A stretch of DNA of 64,000 nucleotides from Anaerobacillus arseniciselenatis (GCF_001865995.1 NZ_MLQQ01000003.1:1-64000), one strand, 5' to 3'. Shown: positions 18,601 to 26,768, counted from the first letter of the stretch. Numbers and translations are program-made. The notes: generated by a model not told the origin, from the sequence alone.

Positions 18601-19548
18601 GTATATTTATTGATTACGAAAAATGAAAAAGAATTTGGACATATATTTTTAGATTCTAAAAAAATAAAACAGATTGCTAATCAACTAGGTGAAACTTTCT
18701 CATCAAGTTTTGATATTAAAAACATTAGTCAGGTAGAAGAATTATGTAGTAATCTTTCAGAACCAATATTTTATCCTCTTCTTAATCAAAAGTATGTAGA
18801 AAAAATTGAAAACCTATTTATTTGCCCAGATATGTCAATTCCTTATTTCTCAACTTCTTTAATTAGAACAAAAACAGAATGGTTCTTACACTCTGTGGAT
18901 GGTATTTATAATCTTCTATCAGTTGCTAATCTATTAGAACGCACAACAATAAGTGTTGAAGCAGAAGAAAATTGCAATATATTGACTATTGGATCAAGGT
19001 TGCCAAAAGGAGATGGAGCAATTCCGATAGCAGAAAGATGGGCTAAAGAAAATAAAACTTATTTTAAGGAAATAATAAACGATTTTGGGAAAAGTAATAA
19101 AATAGTTATAGATACGTTAAAGATAGAAAAGCCAACTTTATATACTATGATAGCGCACGGTGTAGAAGAACCTGATGTAAGCAGTGAAAATGGAGCGTTT
19201 CTAATTCTAGGTCCAAATAAACAATACTTATCAATTAGGGATATAGAAGATATAAGTACATATTCAGATAATATGTTTTTAATTACCTGTAGGAGTGGTC
19301 AACCCTATACTGATAATATGCAATCAAGCAACAGTGTATGGACCAATATGCTGTCTCAGAAAAATAATTCAATACTATGTAGGTGGGATGTAGATATAAG
19401 ACCATCAATAATTATCCTAGAACATCTTGTTTCCAATGACGATAAACCGATTTGTCATCTACTTTGTGAAGCACAAAAAAAATTAATCCAATCAGAAGAA
19501 TGGAAAATGCCATCTGCTTGGGCTGGATTCGAATATTGGGGTATCTAA
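15625..19548 (+). CDS. Large helical-repeat protein with C-terminal CHAT caspase-like protease
   Basis: 1307 residues; ATG follows AAGGA at 15608. Residues about 1-210 are an unassigned N-terminal domain. Residues about 215-950 are helix-rich with TPR-like pairs (for example WLRFEAATWYSYLGYYQDA, DEWAIHFSNYISVCIESGKKDEALELL). The last 260 residues form a CHAT domain: a predicted His-Cys dyad at H1178 (MIAHGVEEPD) and C1222 (FLITCRSG), ending ICHLLCEAQKKLI...PSAWAGFEYWGI as in other CHAT proteins. CHAT proteases are cousins of separase and caspases; in bacteria some are unleashed by partner sensors during phage infection. The neighbouring helicase is the obvious candidate partner. Its end is only 24 bases from an attachment-like repeat. 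Confidence 0.85.
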   Translation: MSNDSEIPILCEERFTICLTDFIGEQIVTEKVIVELLNKNITGTINIAVLKYSVSKFADLLKNIAARNIGVAENIHRIKLYQPTKLNSKVIVDEANLNLEEDMVLIYGAERLSEFSLMPNVEKEYGQIKINLYSSDQVDIETGISQLAEINDLLDHRVSNFVSIFETGLNIARKVFEKYEDDKGMEINVMFRVQEEPNNINISECIKKIENMKVKEAITFIDQQDKLLKEDKDLLRFITYLNNGYKEECLKVLQSNYGSLNNSMKLIYAELLNSGEQYCVSYQILKELYHEDKWLVGLPKALIISSRYLNANERESLIEEILELGLIDIFLLQECANFYNKIKDYKKSGELFRKLFSVTNDKYFELLARTSELQSNPPSKGHDAEGYLLAVSIDEPELQNEVFYRCALIWKFIYNSAYKFAEYMFKIKLSYNFDHSNEVINQKMEILGDLYNVEKGLKLKPLDKERDNDILISKRIDLVIDELEYLFIEDNGHNLLRGFIDDTQSKGSWEKGLVKKLRQQIFDWNNVDLAGINDSFDRYTESDLSELNSKNAIRLIRKYKTKKTHAKKDIEETINGSIILANQEGGKLNELWLRFEAATWYSYLGYYQDANNIALTLLNYSNRITDDYVLRDYSFALGIAAWGDSQYRLGREVEGVICAIVAIKKGIILKDYYLIDKGLTIIQLWISNNSIFGSEDRDKFQNFQEKFTGTIEGTDNKLVKIQGFILKKEWEKAYELLKQYIIVFENEEDEEWAIHFSNYISVCIESGKKDEALELLYNKALKAAQLLEVRMDIRWKSLLMWSQILFAERNSHYNLLDILLINKDLLKIAVEDVEKQRVSMFHREERANLSDQTNSLLRTYVETLSILHKLRETPEELKSSLEQEVILNLIKVAPRTIAEKKLYNGEVSEETEKKFNQYLTLYDELMRIEADIESHEYQEKTQKFDLLQQELLLSHPYLKALPVIEVNDISKIQDKLLDNEICYQYCLTPMGMVYLLITKNEKEFGHIFLDSKKIKQIANQLGETFSSSFDIKNISQVEELCSNLSEPIFYPLLNQKYVEKIENLFICPDMSIPYFSTSLIRTKTEWFLHSVDGIYNLLSVANLLERTTISVEAEENCNILTIGSRLPKGDGAIPIAERWAKENKTYFKEIINDFGKSNKIVIDTLKIEKPTLYTMIAHGVEEPDVSSENGAFLILGPNKQYLSIRDIEDISTYSDNMFLITCRSGQPYTDNMQSSNSVWTNMLSQKNNSILCRWDVDIRPSIIILEHLVSNDDKPICHLLCEAQKKLIQSEEWKMPSAWAGFEYWGI

Positions 19549-19572
19549 ATATCTAATAGAGGAATAAGAAAT

Positions 19573-19842
19573 TGCTAACATTTTGCTAACGCAATCCAGT
19601 AAAAAACGGTAAAATAACGTTAAAGATGTTACAGTAAGAATTTAACAAAATCCTGATATACGGCACTCTAGGCACACCATGTTAAAGATATTACACACTC
19701 TCACCTTAGGGGAGGCATGATGTGATGACCACTCAAACCCTTGATATATAAGGGTTTTGAAATGATTTGCTAACAAAATGCTAACATAGGTAAAGAAATA
19801 GGGGCTTCTCATGGTTGAACAAACTAGTGAGAAGCCTCTTTT
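19573..19842 (+). repeat. Attachment-site-like repeat, copy A (both arms)
   Basis: Left arm: two GCTAAC boxes (TGCTAACATTTTGCTAAC) and CGCAATCCAGT, with GTTAAAGATRTTAC repeated at 19619 and 19681. Core: GGCATGATGTGAT (19713-19725). Right arm: TTGATATATAAGGG, then TTTGCTAACAAAATGCTAAC, ending in a terminator hairpin. The same layout recurs at 24152. Tandem arm boxes around a core are the layout expected of a tyrosine-recombinase attachment site. No integrase is present in the window. Confidence 0.7.
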
Positions 19843-19843
19843 G
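19803..19843 (+). terminator. Terminator hairpin within copy A
   Basis: GGCTTCTCA (19803-19811) / TGAGAAGCC (19828-19836) followed by a T-rich run. Probably terminates the CHAT transcript. Confidence 0.6.
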
Positions 19844-20184
19844 TATTTTAGGTTCAATTGTTGATACTTCTGTCTGATTTAGTAGTGTTGAAACAGAGTT
19901 GGCCACAACACTTTATCACCACCTTGCATGACATAGTAAGCAATAAATTTTTCGCTAACTTGCTTTTGAGTCACTTGCTTTTTAATGTAAATGCAATCTG
20001 TAAAAAAATAGATTTATATTGGATAAATTTGTTATATATTGTAGAATTATATTTAGGACAAAGACGCAAAGAAGGTACATCGAAGAACAAGCAGAAGTTT
20101 ACACTCTTTTTTATTAAGGGGAACTTCTGTTTTTTTAGTGCTCCGTATGCTCTTTGCTAAATGTAAAGAAAAGGAGTGAAGAAT
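19844..20184 (+). other. Intergenic region before the SMC-like gene, with a terminator
   Basis: A 100-codon frame at 19858 starts with TTG without a ribosome site and looks non-coding. A hairpin CAGAAGTT (20092-20099) / AACTTCTG (20122-20129) followed by seven T residues looks like a terminator close upstream of the SMC-like gene, and could act as an attenuator. Confidence 0.4.
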
Positions 20185-23028
20185 TTGAAATATTACTTCA
20201 AACAATTTATTAAAGAAAACTACTCTAGTAAGTCTGATGGTTATCTCTTCATATTATGGGCCGTTATTAAAAATATTGGTAAAGAGAATAGATTACATCA
20301 ATCTATAAAGAAAGAATTAGAAAAGTTAGATATTGATAATTTCAACTTTGATAAAAAGAAAGAAATATCGAGTAGGATTGTAAACCGAATGAAGGCATCA
20401 CCTGAGAAAGCTAGTGGTAAAGATTATTCAGGCCTAAAATCTATACAAATCAAAAACTTTAAAGGTTTTGGAGAATTAAGTGAACAGGATAGAGGTACAT
20501 ATATAGCGCTTAATGCAAATAAAAATATATTCTTTGCTCCAAATGGTGGCGGTAAAACTTCCTTTTGTGAGGCGTTTGAATATGCATTAACAGGTGATGT
20601 AAAAGAGGCTAAAAGGCGTGGTGTTAATAAAAAAGATTATATTACTCGTAATGGCAAAAAAGAGGAAATTAGTCTTCAATTTATTGATTCTCAACTAGAG
20701 TTAAAAAAGTTAGATGAACACGATAAACAATTTTTCCAACAATGTTTTATTGAAAAAAATAGATTACAAGAGTTTTCCTTGCTAGGCTCTAAAGATACTG
20801 GAGTAAAAGAAAAGGATGTAATTGCTATATTACTAGGATTGACTGACCTAGATGAACTGATTTCTTCTTTTGCTCAGTCAACAAGCTTTAATGTTTTAAG
20901 AAACGATATTCAAGATAAAATTAAACAGTTGGAATCGGATAATAAAACAAATGTTTCACTTCTTAAAGAATATAGTGAAGATTTATTAAACTTGAAAAAG
21001 GAAGTATTTAAATATTTAGAGGAAGGAGAAGAAGTTACAACTGAAACAATTAACGAAAAAGCTGATAAAAATAAGGAAAAAATAAAAGAGTATGAAGAGC
21101 GGATCAAAAAGTTATCTGAAAATCAATTACCTGAATTGAATATGGAAACATTAAGAAGAGAGATTGTTGATTTTAAAAGTAAGGTTAACGAATACCATGA
21201 GCTACAGAAAAGTTTGCAAGAACAAGTAGAAAAATTAAATCTTGAAAATTTCTATAGTGTATTATTAGAAATTAAAGATATTTCAAACGGGAAGTGTCCT
21301 GCTTGTGATACGGATTTGGAAAATGTCACGAAGAACCCTTTTAATAAAGCAGCTGCAGAGTTAGAGGATCTAAAGGAAATAAAAAGAGTAAAAAGTAAAT
21401 TTGTTGTGCTTGAAAATAATTTATTGGACCAATGGTACAGTTGGTGCATAGATGTGATTAAAAATTATCAAACTTGTATTCAATGTTATACCGAATTATC
21501 AAACGAGGCATTTAACGATACTATCAATGTACTTCGAAACAAAATCAGAGACCACTCAAAACAGTCCAAGTTAAAGTTTATTGAAACTTTTAAGGATGAA
21601 CTTGAAATCAAACAGAGTGAACTCAAACAATTTAACGAAATATATACCGAAACTAGTAAAAAGCATAAAAACGTTCAAAATGAAGTTGATAAGCTGCAGA
21701 GAGAAATAAAAGGTATTAGAGATAAAAACCAGGTATTAAATACAATTAAAGTCCAGATTACTTCGTTGGAAGAAAAAATGGATAAAGTTAATAAGGAAAA
21801 TGAGAAATATGAAAAAAAGGTGGAGAAACTAGAGCGTTTAAAGGTTAAAGAAACTAAATATAATAGCCTTGTTACCGATGTGCAGAAAGCTTATAAGGAA
21901 TTTTATCAAGACTTATTATTATTTAAAGTAAATGTAGAGAAAAAACAAATTGATCAAATCGGTGATAGAGTTCTGAAATATTATCAATATATTAATAAAA
22001 ATGATGACCCATCAGAATATATAACAAAAATTAGGTTTGTACTGCAAGATAATAACTACAGAATTCAATTGACATTAAATGACTCTAATATAGAGAAAGA
22101 TGCATATGCTTGTTTAAGTGAAGGTCATTTAAGGTCATTAGGTCTATCTATCATGTTAGCCGTTGCTGAGAAAAACAATGTGCCGTTTTTAATATTTGAT
22201 GATGTTGTTAATGCAATTGATAGTGATCACCGTGCTAATATTTTAGAAATGATATTTAATGATAAATTCATAAAAAAGACTCAAATGATTATTACTACCC
22301 ACGATAGATTATTCTGGGAGAGATTTTGTAATTTATATAAACGTTACTTAGCTAAAAAGAAAAATGAAGATTTCCAAATAAGCAATATATTTTCGTATAC
22401 CAATAAAGGAACAATTCTCATGCAACACAATGTTGGATTTGAAGATAAAATATTAAAAGCACTAGAACAATATGATATTCGACAAGCTTTAATTTATTGT
22501 CGCATATGGTTCGAAACGTTGGCTACTGAATACTGTGTCGATAAAGAACATAAAATAACAGGAAAATTTTCAAAGGGAGTACCTTCAAATTTATTAAAGC
22601 CTACATTAGAAAGCATTTATGATGTGTTAGTAGATAATTTAGGTTCGAACTCATGTATTCAAAAAATAAGAAAAGATCTAATTAACTGGCGCGGACAAAA
22701 TCAAGAACATCATGCCTTCGAAGAGAACAGTTATAACTTTGTCCACTCCAAAACTAGCGATGAAGTTAAAATTGTTTTTGAAGCAGTTAGAGACTTAGCA
22801 GATTTATTGTTTACAGAAAAACAAATAGACTATGTGGAAAGTTCAATTCAAGAACTTGAAAGAGTGTTTAGAAGCTTAGAGGCAAAACTAAATAATTCAG
22901 GTTTTATAACTAATGCCCCTATAACAGACATTGAAGAAGCTAAAGAACAAAAGTTAAAGGCTGAGAAAAGCTTAGATTACTATGAAACTAGAAGAGGAAA
23001 ATTAAAAATGTTTACTGTACAACAATAA
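20185..23028 (+). CDS. Rad50/SMC-like AAA ATPase
   Basis: About 947 residues from TTG at 20185, 8 bases after AAAGGAG; the GTG at 20176 overlaps that site. ATP-binding cassette halves flank a long coiled coil. IQIKNFKGF then Walker A FAPNGGGKTSF lies near residues 110-128. A coiled coil (about 250-630) is broken by a CPAC zinc-hook-like motif (about 372-375, GKCPACDTDL). The signature CLSEGHLRSLGLS and Walker B LIFDDVVNAIDSDHR (about 640-680), then TTHDRLFW, complete the site. About 230 residues with NWRGQNQEHHAFEE follow and are unassigned. The next gene is a DUF3800 protein. Both sit between attachment-like repeats A and B, so they probably move as a unit. A DNA-end sensing defence ATPase is the likely role; this is inference. 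Confidence 0.85.
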   Translation: MKYYFKQFIKENYSSKSDGYLFILWAVIKNIGKENRLHQSIKKELEKLDIDNFNFDKKKEISSRIVNRMKASPEKASGKDYSGLKSIQIKNFKGFGELSEQDRGTYIALNANKNIFFAPNGGGKTSFCEAFEYALTGDVKEAKRRGVNKKDYITRNGKKEEISLQFIDSQLELKKLDEHDKQFFQQCFIEKNRLQEFSLLGSKDTGVKEKDVIAILLGLTDLDELISSFAQSTSFNVLRNDIQDKIKQLESDNKTNVSLLKEYSEDLLNLKKEVFKYLEEGEEVTTETINEKADKNKEKIKEYEERIKKLSENQLPELNMETLRREIVDFKSKVNEYHELQKSLQEQVEKLNLENFYSVLLEIKDISNGKCPACDTDLENVTKNPFNKAAAELEDLKEIKRVKSKFVVLENNLLDQWYSWCIDVIKNYQTCIQCYTELSNEAFNDTINVLRNKIRDHSKQSKLKFIETFKDELEIKQSELKQFNEIYTETSKKHKNVQNEVDKLQREIKGIRDKNQVLNTIKVQITSLEEKMDKVNKENEKYEKKVEKLERLKVKETKYNSLVTDVQKAYKEFYQDLLLFKVNVEKKQIDQIGDRVLKYYQYINKNDDPSEYITKIRFVLQDNNYRIQLTLNDSNIEKDAYACLSEGHLRSLGLSIMLAVAEKNNVPFLIFDDVVNAIDSDHRANILEMIFNDKFIKKTQMIITTHDRLFWERFCNLYKRYLAKKKNEDFQISNIFSYTNKGTILMQHNVGFEDKILKALEQYDIRQALIYCRIWFETLATEYCVDKEHKITGKFSKGVPSNLLKPTLESIYDVLVDNLGSNSCIQKIRKDLINWRGQNQEHHAFEENSYNFVHSKTSDEVKIVFEAVRDLADLLFTEKQIDYVESSIQELERVFRSLEAKLNNSGFITNAPITDIEEAKEQKLKAEKSLDYYETRRGKLKMFTVQQ

Positions 23029-23043
23029 CATATAAAAAATAAA

Positions 23044-23083
23044 AGACCATCCTGCCAAAACGGTGGCTGGATGGTCTTTCTAA
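23044..23083 (+). terminator. Terminator between SMC-like and DUF3800 genes
   Basis: Perfect AGACCATCC / GGATGGTCT stem (23044-23052, 23069-23077). The loop motif CAAAACGGTGGCTGGA is echoed just downstream (CAAAGCGGTGACTGGA, 23097-23112), so the hairpin may have been partly duplicated. Confidence 0.65.
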
Positions 23084-23181
23084 AATAACTCCCCGTCAAA
23101 GCGGTGACTGGAAGTAATACATGATATAATATATGTAAATTATAATGCAATATTCACTTATAGTCAAGAGGGTGACGACTT

Positions 23182-24147
23182 TTGAAATACTCTATCTTTT
23201 TCGATGAGTCAAATAAATTAGATGCAGAGAAAAAATACTCTTATTATGGCGCGTATGGTGCAGAACAAAATAAGTGTGAAAAAATAGTAGGAGATATCCA
23301 ACAAATATTAAGGTTGACTGGTAAGAAAAGTGAATATCATTTCACTGAATACAACAATGATAAGGATATTGCTCCATACTTATATTGTTTACATCATTTC
23401 CTCAAAACAAACTTTCAAATCAACATTTTTGTTGTAGATAATGATATAGCATTAAACTATGCTAAAAGGGCTGATATTTCAGTTACAGAATTACGTAATT
23501 TGTTTTACGTCAAAATTCCCGAAAGACTTTTTTACGGTTTGACTAGAGGTCTTTCAGATGATTATAGAACGGTTGAAATTGTTGTTGACCACAGCCCTGA
23601 ATACGGAAAGATGAGAGTATATTCAAAGCTAAAACAGCAAATGAATGCACATGCAATTTATCGAGGAATGAAATATTATGTTAATAAAGCCTGGTATAAG
23701 GACTCCCATAAATCAATCCCTCTTCAAATTGTAGATTTATTTATGGGAATTGTTGTGTTTTTAATGGAGAAGTCTTACCTGAACATTGAAGACGATAAAC
23801 CAATAATTAAAAGTGATCTTATTTATCGCTTTTTAATCGAAGGCAATAATATAGATTTATTTCAGAAGCAAATCAATATCTTTAAATGGGATGGAAAAAA
23901 AGATATTATTCATGAGGTGGATATTTCAGAATATTTGTCTCAATTTATTGTTTTTAAAACACAATATGATGTTGGAGAAATGACGAAGATTTCCAATATT
24001 AAATTACCAAATGAAAGTACTAAAGATTTACGGATAAAATTGGGATATACGAATAATCAATTAAGGATGTTACTTGGATATCTTGACCAACTAAATGGCA
24101 AGGGAAGAAATACCTTTATCATGCAAAATTACTATAATGAATTTTAG
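23182..24147 (+). CDS. DUF3800 domain protein
   Basis: 321 residues from TTG behind AGAGGGTGA; TATAAT at 23125 suggests its own promoter. Asp8-Glu9 in the first strand (YSIFFDESNK) and LQIVDLFMGIVV (Gln182, Asp185) are the hallmark acidic positions of DUF3800, which has an RNase H-like fold and is suspected to be a nuclease. A C-terminal extension of about 90 residues (ISNIKLPNESTKDLRIKLGYTNNQLRMLLG) looks like a small helical, possibly DNA-binding, module. It is paired with the SMC-like ATPase. A nuclease effector gated by that ATPase is the simplest model but is not shown by sequence alone. Confidence 0.8.
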   Translation: MKYSIFFDESNKLDAEKKYSYYGAYGAEQNKCEKIVGDIQQILRLTGKKSEYHFTEYNNDKDIAPYLYCLHHFLKTNFQINIFVVDNDIALNYAKRADISVTELRNLFYVKIPERLFYGLTRGLSDDYRTVEIVVDHSPEYGKMRVYSKLKQQMNAHAIYRGMKYYVNKAWYKDSHKSIPLQIVDLFMGIVVFLMEKSYLNIEDDKPIIKSDLIYRFLIEGNNIDLFQKQINIFKWDGKKDIIHEVDISEYLSQFIVFKTQYDVGEMTKISNIKLPNESTKDLRIKLGYTNNQLRMLLGYLDQLNGKGRNTFIMQNYYNEF

Positions 24148-24151
24148 TTTA

Positions 24152-24426
24152 TGCTAACATTTTGCTAACGCAATCCAGTGAAAAACAGTAAAATCCCGTT
24201 AAAGATGTTACAGTAAGAAATTAACAAAATCCTGATATACGGCACTCTACGCACACCAAGTTAAAGATATTACACACTCTCACCTTAGGGGCGGCATGAT
24301 GTAATGACCGCTGAAACCCTTGATATATAAGGGATTGCCTATTGTTTGCTAACAAAATGCTAACATAGTGAAAAATAAAGGAGGCTTCTCGTGAGTTCAG
24401 CGAACTTATGAGAGGCCTTTTTTTCA
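24152..24426 (+). repeat. Attachment-site-like repeat, copy B (both arms)
   Basis: Very similar to copy A over about 270 bases: the GCTAAC pair, CGCAATCCAGT, two GTTAAAGATRTTAC boxes (24198, 24260), core GGCGGCATGATGTAAT (24290-24305), TTGATATATAAGGG, the second GCTAAC pair, and a terminator hairpin (AGGCTTCTC / GAGAGGCCT). It begins 4 bases after the DUF3800 stop and ends against an IS66 fragment. Confidence 0.75.
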
Positions 24427-24430
24427 TTTC

Positions 24431-25168
24431 TTGCGTGACATGGAGATACATGTTTTTTGTGCTTTACCTGATCCTGCAAAAGCAGAAGGGACTAAAGCGA
24501 ATGAAGGGCTTAACTTCTGTAACCAGCTTTTCGCAATTGAAAGAGATATTAAAGATTTAACTTATGAAGAAAGATATCAGATACGGTTAGAACAGAGCAA
24601 ACCAGTTCTAGACGCTTTTTCGGCATGGCTTCGAGAACAAACTCCAAAAACTCTGCCGAAAAGTGCATTAGGAAAAGCGATCAAATACTGCCGTAATCAA
24701 TGGGATAAGTTAGTAGTATTTTTAGAGGACGGTCGTTTGGAGATAGATAATAACAGAAGTGAGCGTTCGATTAAACCTTTCGTAATTGGCCGAAAGGCTT
24801 GGATTTTCGCAAATACACCGCGAGGCGCAAAGGCTAGTGCCGTTACGTATAGTATTGTGGAAACAGCTAAGGAGAATGGACTTAACTCATTTGCTTATCT
24901 AACTTATCTAGATTCACCGTATAGTGAACTATTAAAATATGGGATGTACGAGGAGCTATTTATTGACCATTTAGATGTTTATGTCTATTCACGCAGCTTT
25001 AAGGGTCAAAGGTTACTGGTGATCACCAATTTCTCAAATAAAGAAGTACAGTTGAATATCGGGGAAAGGTTAAAGGAAATTGTACTTGGAAACTATGAAG
25101 ATACTTTATTGTTGAATGGAAATGTTACGGTTCGACCGTATGAATGTATGGTTTATGAGCTGGATTAA
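24431..25168 (+). pseudogene. Chimeric frame: IS66 transposase fragment fused to a GH13 glucosidase tail
   Basis: One open frame of 245 codons made of two unrelated remnants. Codons about 10-160 are the C-terminal third of an IS66 TnpC transposase (NFCNQLFAIERDIKDLTYEERY..., NNRSERSIKPFVIGRKAW, ANTPRGAKASAVTYS). From about codon 161 the sequence becomes the C-terminal beta domain of an oligo-1,6-glucosidase (LKYGMYEELF, DVYVYSRSF, LLVITNFSN, VRPYECMVYEL). The first residues come from the tail of repeat B. Neither part can be active. The fusion marks where the defence island displaced the 5' end of the first gene of the glucan locus. Confidence 0.8.
24455..24910 (+). mobile_element. IS66-family transposase remnant
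   Basis: C-terminal part of TnpC, including the conserved NNRSERSIKPFVIGRK segment that carries the last catalytic acidic residue. The N-terminus, the accessory genes and any terminal repeats are missing. Confidence 0.8.
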
Positions 25169-25349
25169 TAGACAAAAATTTCATCATTGAATTAAAGGTT
25201 GGATCCTACTCGTTTTACATGTGTATCGTCTCGTTGATAGAAAAAGTAGAGTAATGGCAGCTGCTATCCATTGCAATATGTTTCTATATTAAAGTAAAAT
25301 AATTATATGAAAATGATTTCATGTTCTTGAACAATGGAGTGATCGACAA

Positions 25350-26342
25350 GTGGCTACCATATCAGATGTTGCAAAATTATCAGGATTATCAAAAACTACG
25401 GTTTCGCGTGTGATAAACAATCATCCGTACGTTTCGGACAAAAAGAGAGAGCGAGTTCTAAAGGCGATGAAAGAGCTTGGTTACATACCAAACCCTTCCG
25501 CAAGAAGGCTAAGGGGGCAGTTAACTACAACGATAGGTGTGATTGTACCAAGAATTGTGAACCCATTTTTTGCTCATTTAGTAAATTCTATTGAACAAGC
25601 TGCGTACAAAAAGGGATATCAAATGTTAATTGGACAAAGTTATGAAGATAAAGAAAAGGAATTAGCCTTTTTAAATTTATTAAAAACAAAGCAAGTTGAT
25701 GGAATTATTATGACTTCAACTGAAAATGATTGGGACATTATTGAATCGTATAACGAATATGGGCCGATTATTTTATGTAATGATTATATTAATCAAGAGG
25801 TAGCTCCTATGATCAGGTTGGATCAAACAAAAGGTGCATATTTAGGTGCGAATCATTTAATAGAACGTGGACATCAAAAGATTGCGTACTGTACAGGTGG
25901 CTTGTTTGATGAGCAGGGGAAAGGGAAAGATCGTAATCAGGGGTTTCAAAAAGCACTAAGTGAGGCAGGAATTAAGATTAATCCAAAATGGATTTTCATC
26001 GATCAACATACGATTGAAGACGGTAAGCATGTACTAAGACAAATTTTAGAGATGGAAGACCGCCCAACTGCTATTTTTACCGGCAGTGATGAAGTGGCAG
26101 GTGGGATTATCATTGAAGCAAAAGAGCATGGTCTATTAATTCCTAATGGCCTAGCTGTTATTGGATTTGATGATCAACCGATTGCGGAAATACTAGATCC
26201 AAAACTAACGACCATTCGCCAACCTGTTGATCTAATGGGGGAAAGGTCAATTGAAGTAATGGTTGAATTGCTGGTGAATCCAGAAATGGAGATAAGAAAT
26301 TACGAGCTCCCAATAGAATTAATTGTACGAAAATCGACATAA
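25350..26342 (+). CDS. LacI-family transcriptional regulator
   Basis: 330 residues from GTG, 10 bases after GGAG. The N-terminal helix-turn-helix is classical (TISDVAKLSGLSKTTVSRVINN), followed by the hinge YIPNPSARRLRGQ and a periplasmic-binding-like sugar domain (IGVIVPRIVNPFFAHLV ... TAIFTGSDEVAGGIIIEAKEHGL ... AVIGFDDQPIAEILDPKLTTIRQP). It lies upstream of a GH13 glucosidase and a PTS permease, whose leader holds repeated TGGAACCGATACCA sites suited to a LacI dimer. It is probably a sugar-relieved repressor of those genes and perhaps of the wall-anchored CBM gene at 30895. Confidence 0.9.
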   Translation: MATISDVAKLSGLSKTTVSRVINNHPYVSDKKRERVLKAMKELGYIPNPSARRLRGQLTTTIGVIVPRIVNPFFAHLVNSIEQAAYKKGYQMLIGQSYEDKEKELAFLNLLKTKQVDGIIMTSTENDWDIIESYNEYGPIILCNDYINQEVAPMIRLDQTKGAYLGANHLIERGHQKIAYCTGGLFDEQGKGKDRNQGFQKALSEAGIKINPKWIFIDQHTIEDGKHVLRQILEMEDRPTAIFTGSDEVAGGIIIEAKEHGLLIPNGLAVIGFDDQPIAEILDPKLTTIRQPVDLMGERSIEVMVELLVNPEMEIRNYELPIELIVRKST

Positions 26343-26371
26343 TGTGTAAGTTAATTCTAAATAAAGAACAA

Positions 26372-26412
26372 CAAAGTGAAGCTTTTTAATTGTTTCACTT
26401 TGAATTTTCTTT
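26372..26412 (+). terminator. Terminator of the LacI gene
   Basis: CAAAGTGAA (26372-26380) / TTCACTTTG (26394-26402), followed by a T-rich stretch. Confidence 0.6.
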
Positions 26413-26492
26413 TACAAGGAAAGCTTGATATAAGTGTATTACAGAGTAGTGCTTGTATGGTGTGTATAATTTTTGAGTGTGGTAATTTCAAA

Positions 26493-26530
26493 AGAAAGCG
26501 TTGACAGAGTTTAATGGTCAAAAGTATAAT
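26493..26530 (+). promoter_or_regulatory. Promoter of the GH13-PTS operon overlapped by a cre-like site
   Basis: TTGACA (26501-26506), 18 bases, TATAAT (26525-26530). AGAAAGCGTTGACA (26493-26506) differs at one base from the CcpA consensus TGWAANCGNTNWCA and covers the -35 box, so carbon catabolite repression is expected. Confidence 0.65.
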
Positions 26531-26540
26531 AAAAATCAGA

Positions 26541-26740
26541 AATCGGTTCGATAATCAAGACGGAGTTTTTTTATAGTGTAGTTAATCATCGACGAAACTA
26601 TATAAATTTTTTTATCTGCATATGGAACCGATACCATATTAATATTTGTGGTTGCGGTTGTCATTTTTTTATAAACCGGTTGGTAGATTGGATTAATTAA
26701 CAGGTTTATAACTTCGTCTAATATGGAACCGATACCACTA
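26541..26740 (+). promoter_or_regulatory. Three probable LacI-type operators in the leader
   Basis: TATGGAACCGATACCATA-like sites occur at 26621-26638 and 26722-26738. A weaker reversed match, AATCGGTTCGATA, lies at 26542-26554, just after the -10 box. The spacing would allow looping or roadblock repression. The regulator is most likely the adjacent LacI protein. Confidence 0.6.
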
Positions 26741-26768
26741 CTGAAGCTTAGCTAATGGAGGGAAGAAC

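Noticed and set aside
19858-20160. 100-codon frame between repeat A and the SMC-like gene
   Set aside because: TTG start without a ribosome site, low-complexity hydrophobic product, and it covers a terminator hairpin; treated as non-coding.
1-24430. Prophage
   Set aside because: No capsid, portal, terminase, lysis or integrase genes; the content is defence modules and mobile-element scars.
24221-24451. Minus-strand frame over repeat B, with a similar frame over repeat A (19642-19857)
   Set aside because: The shared peptide arises from DNA repeat identity; no ribosome site and no family resemblance. The repeat is better explained as a recombination site.
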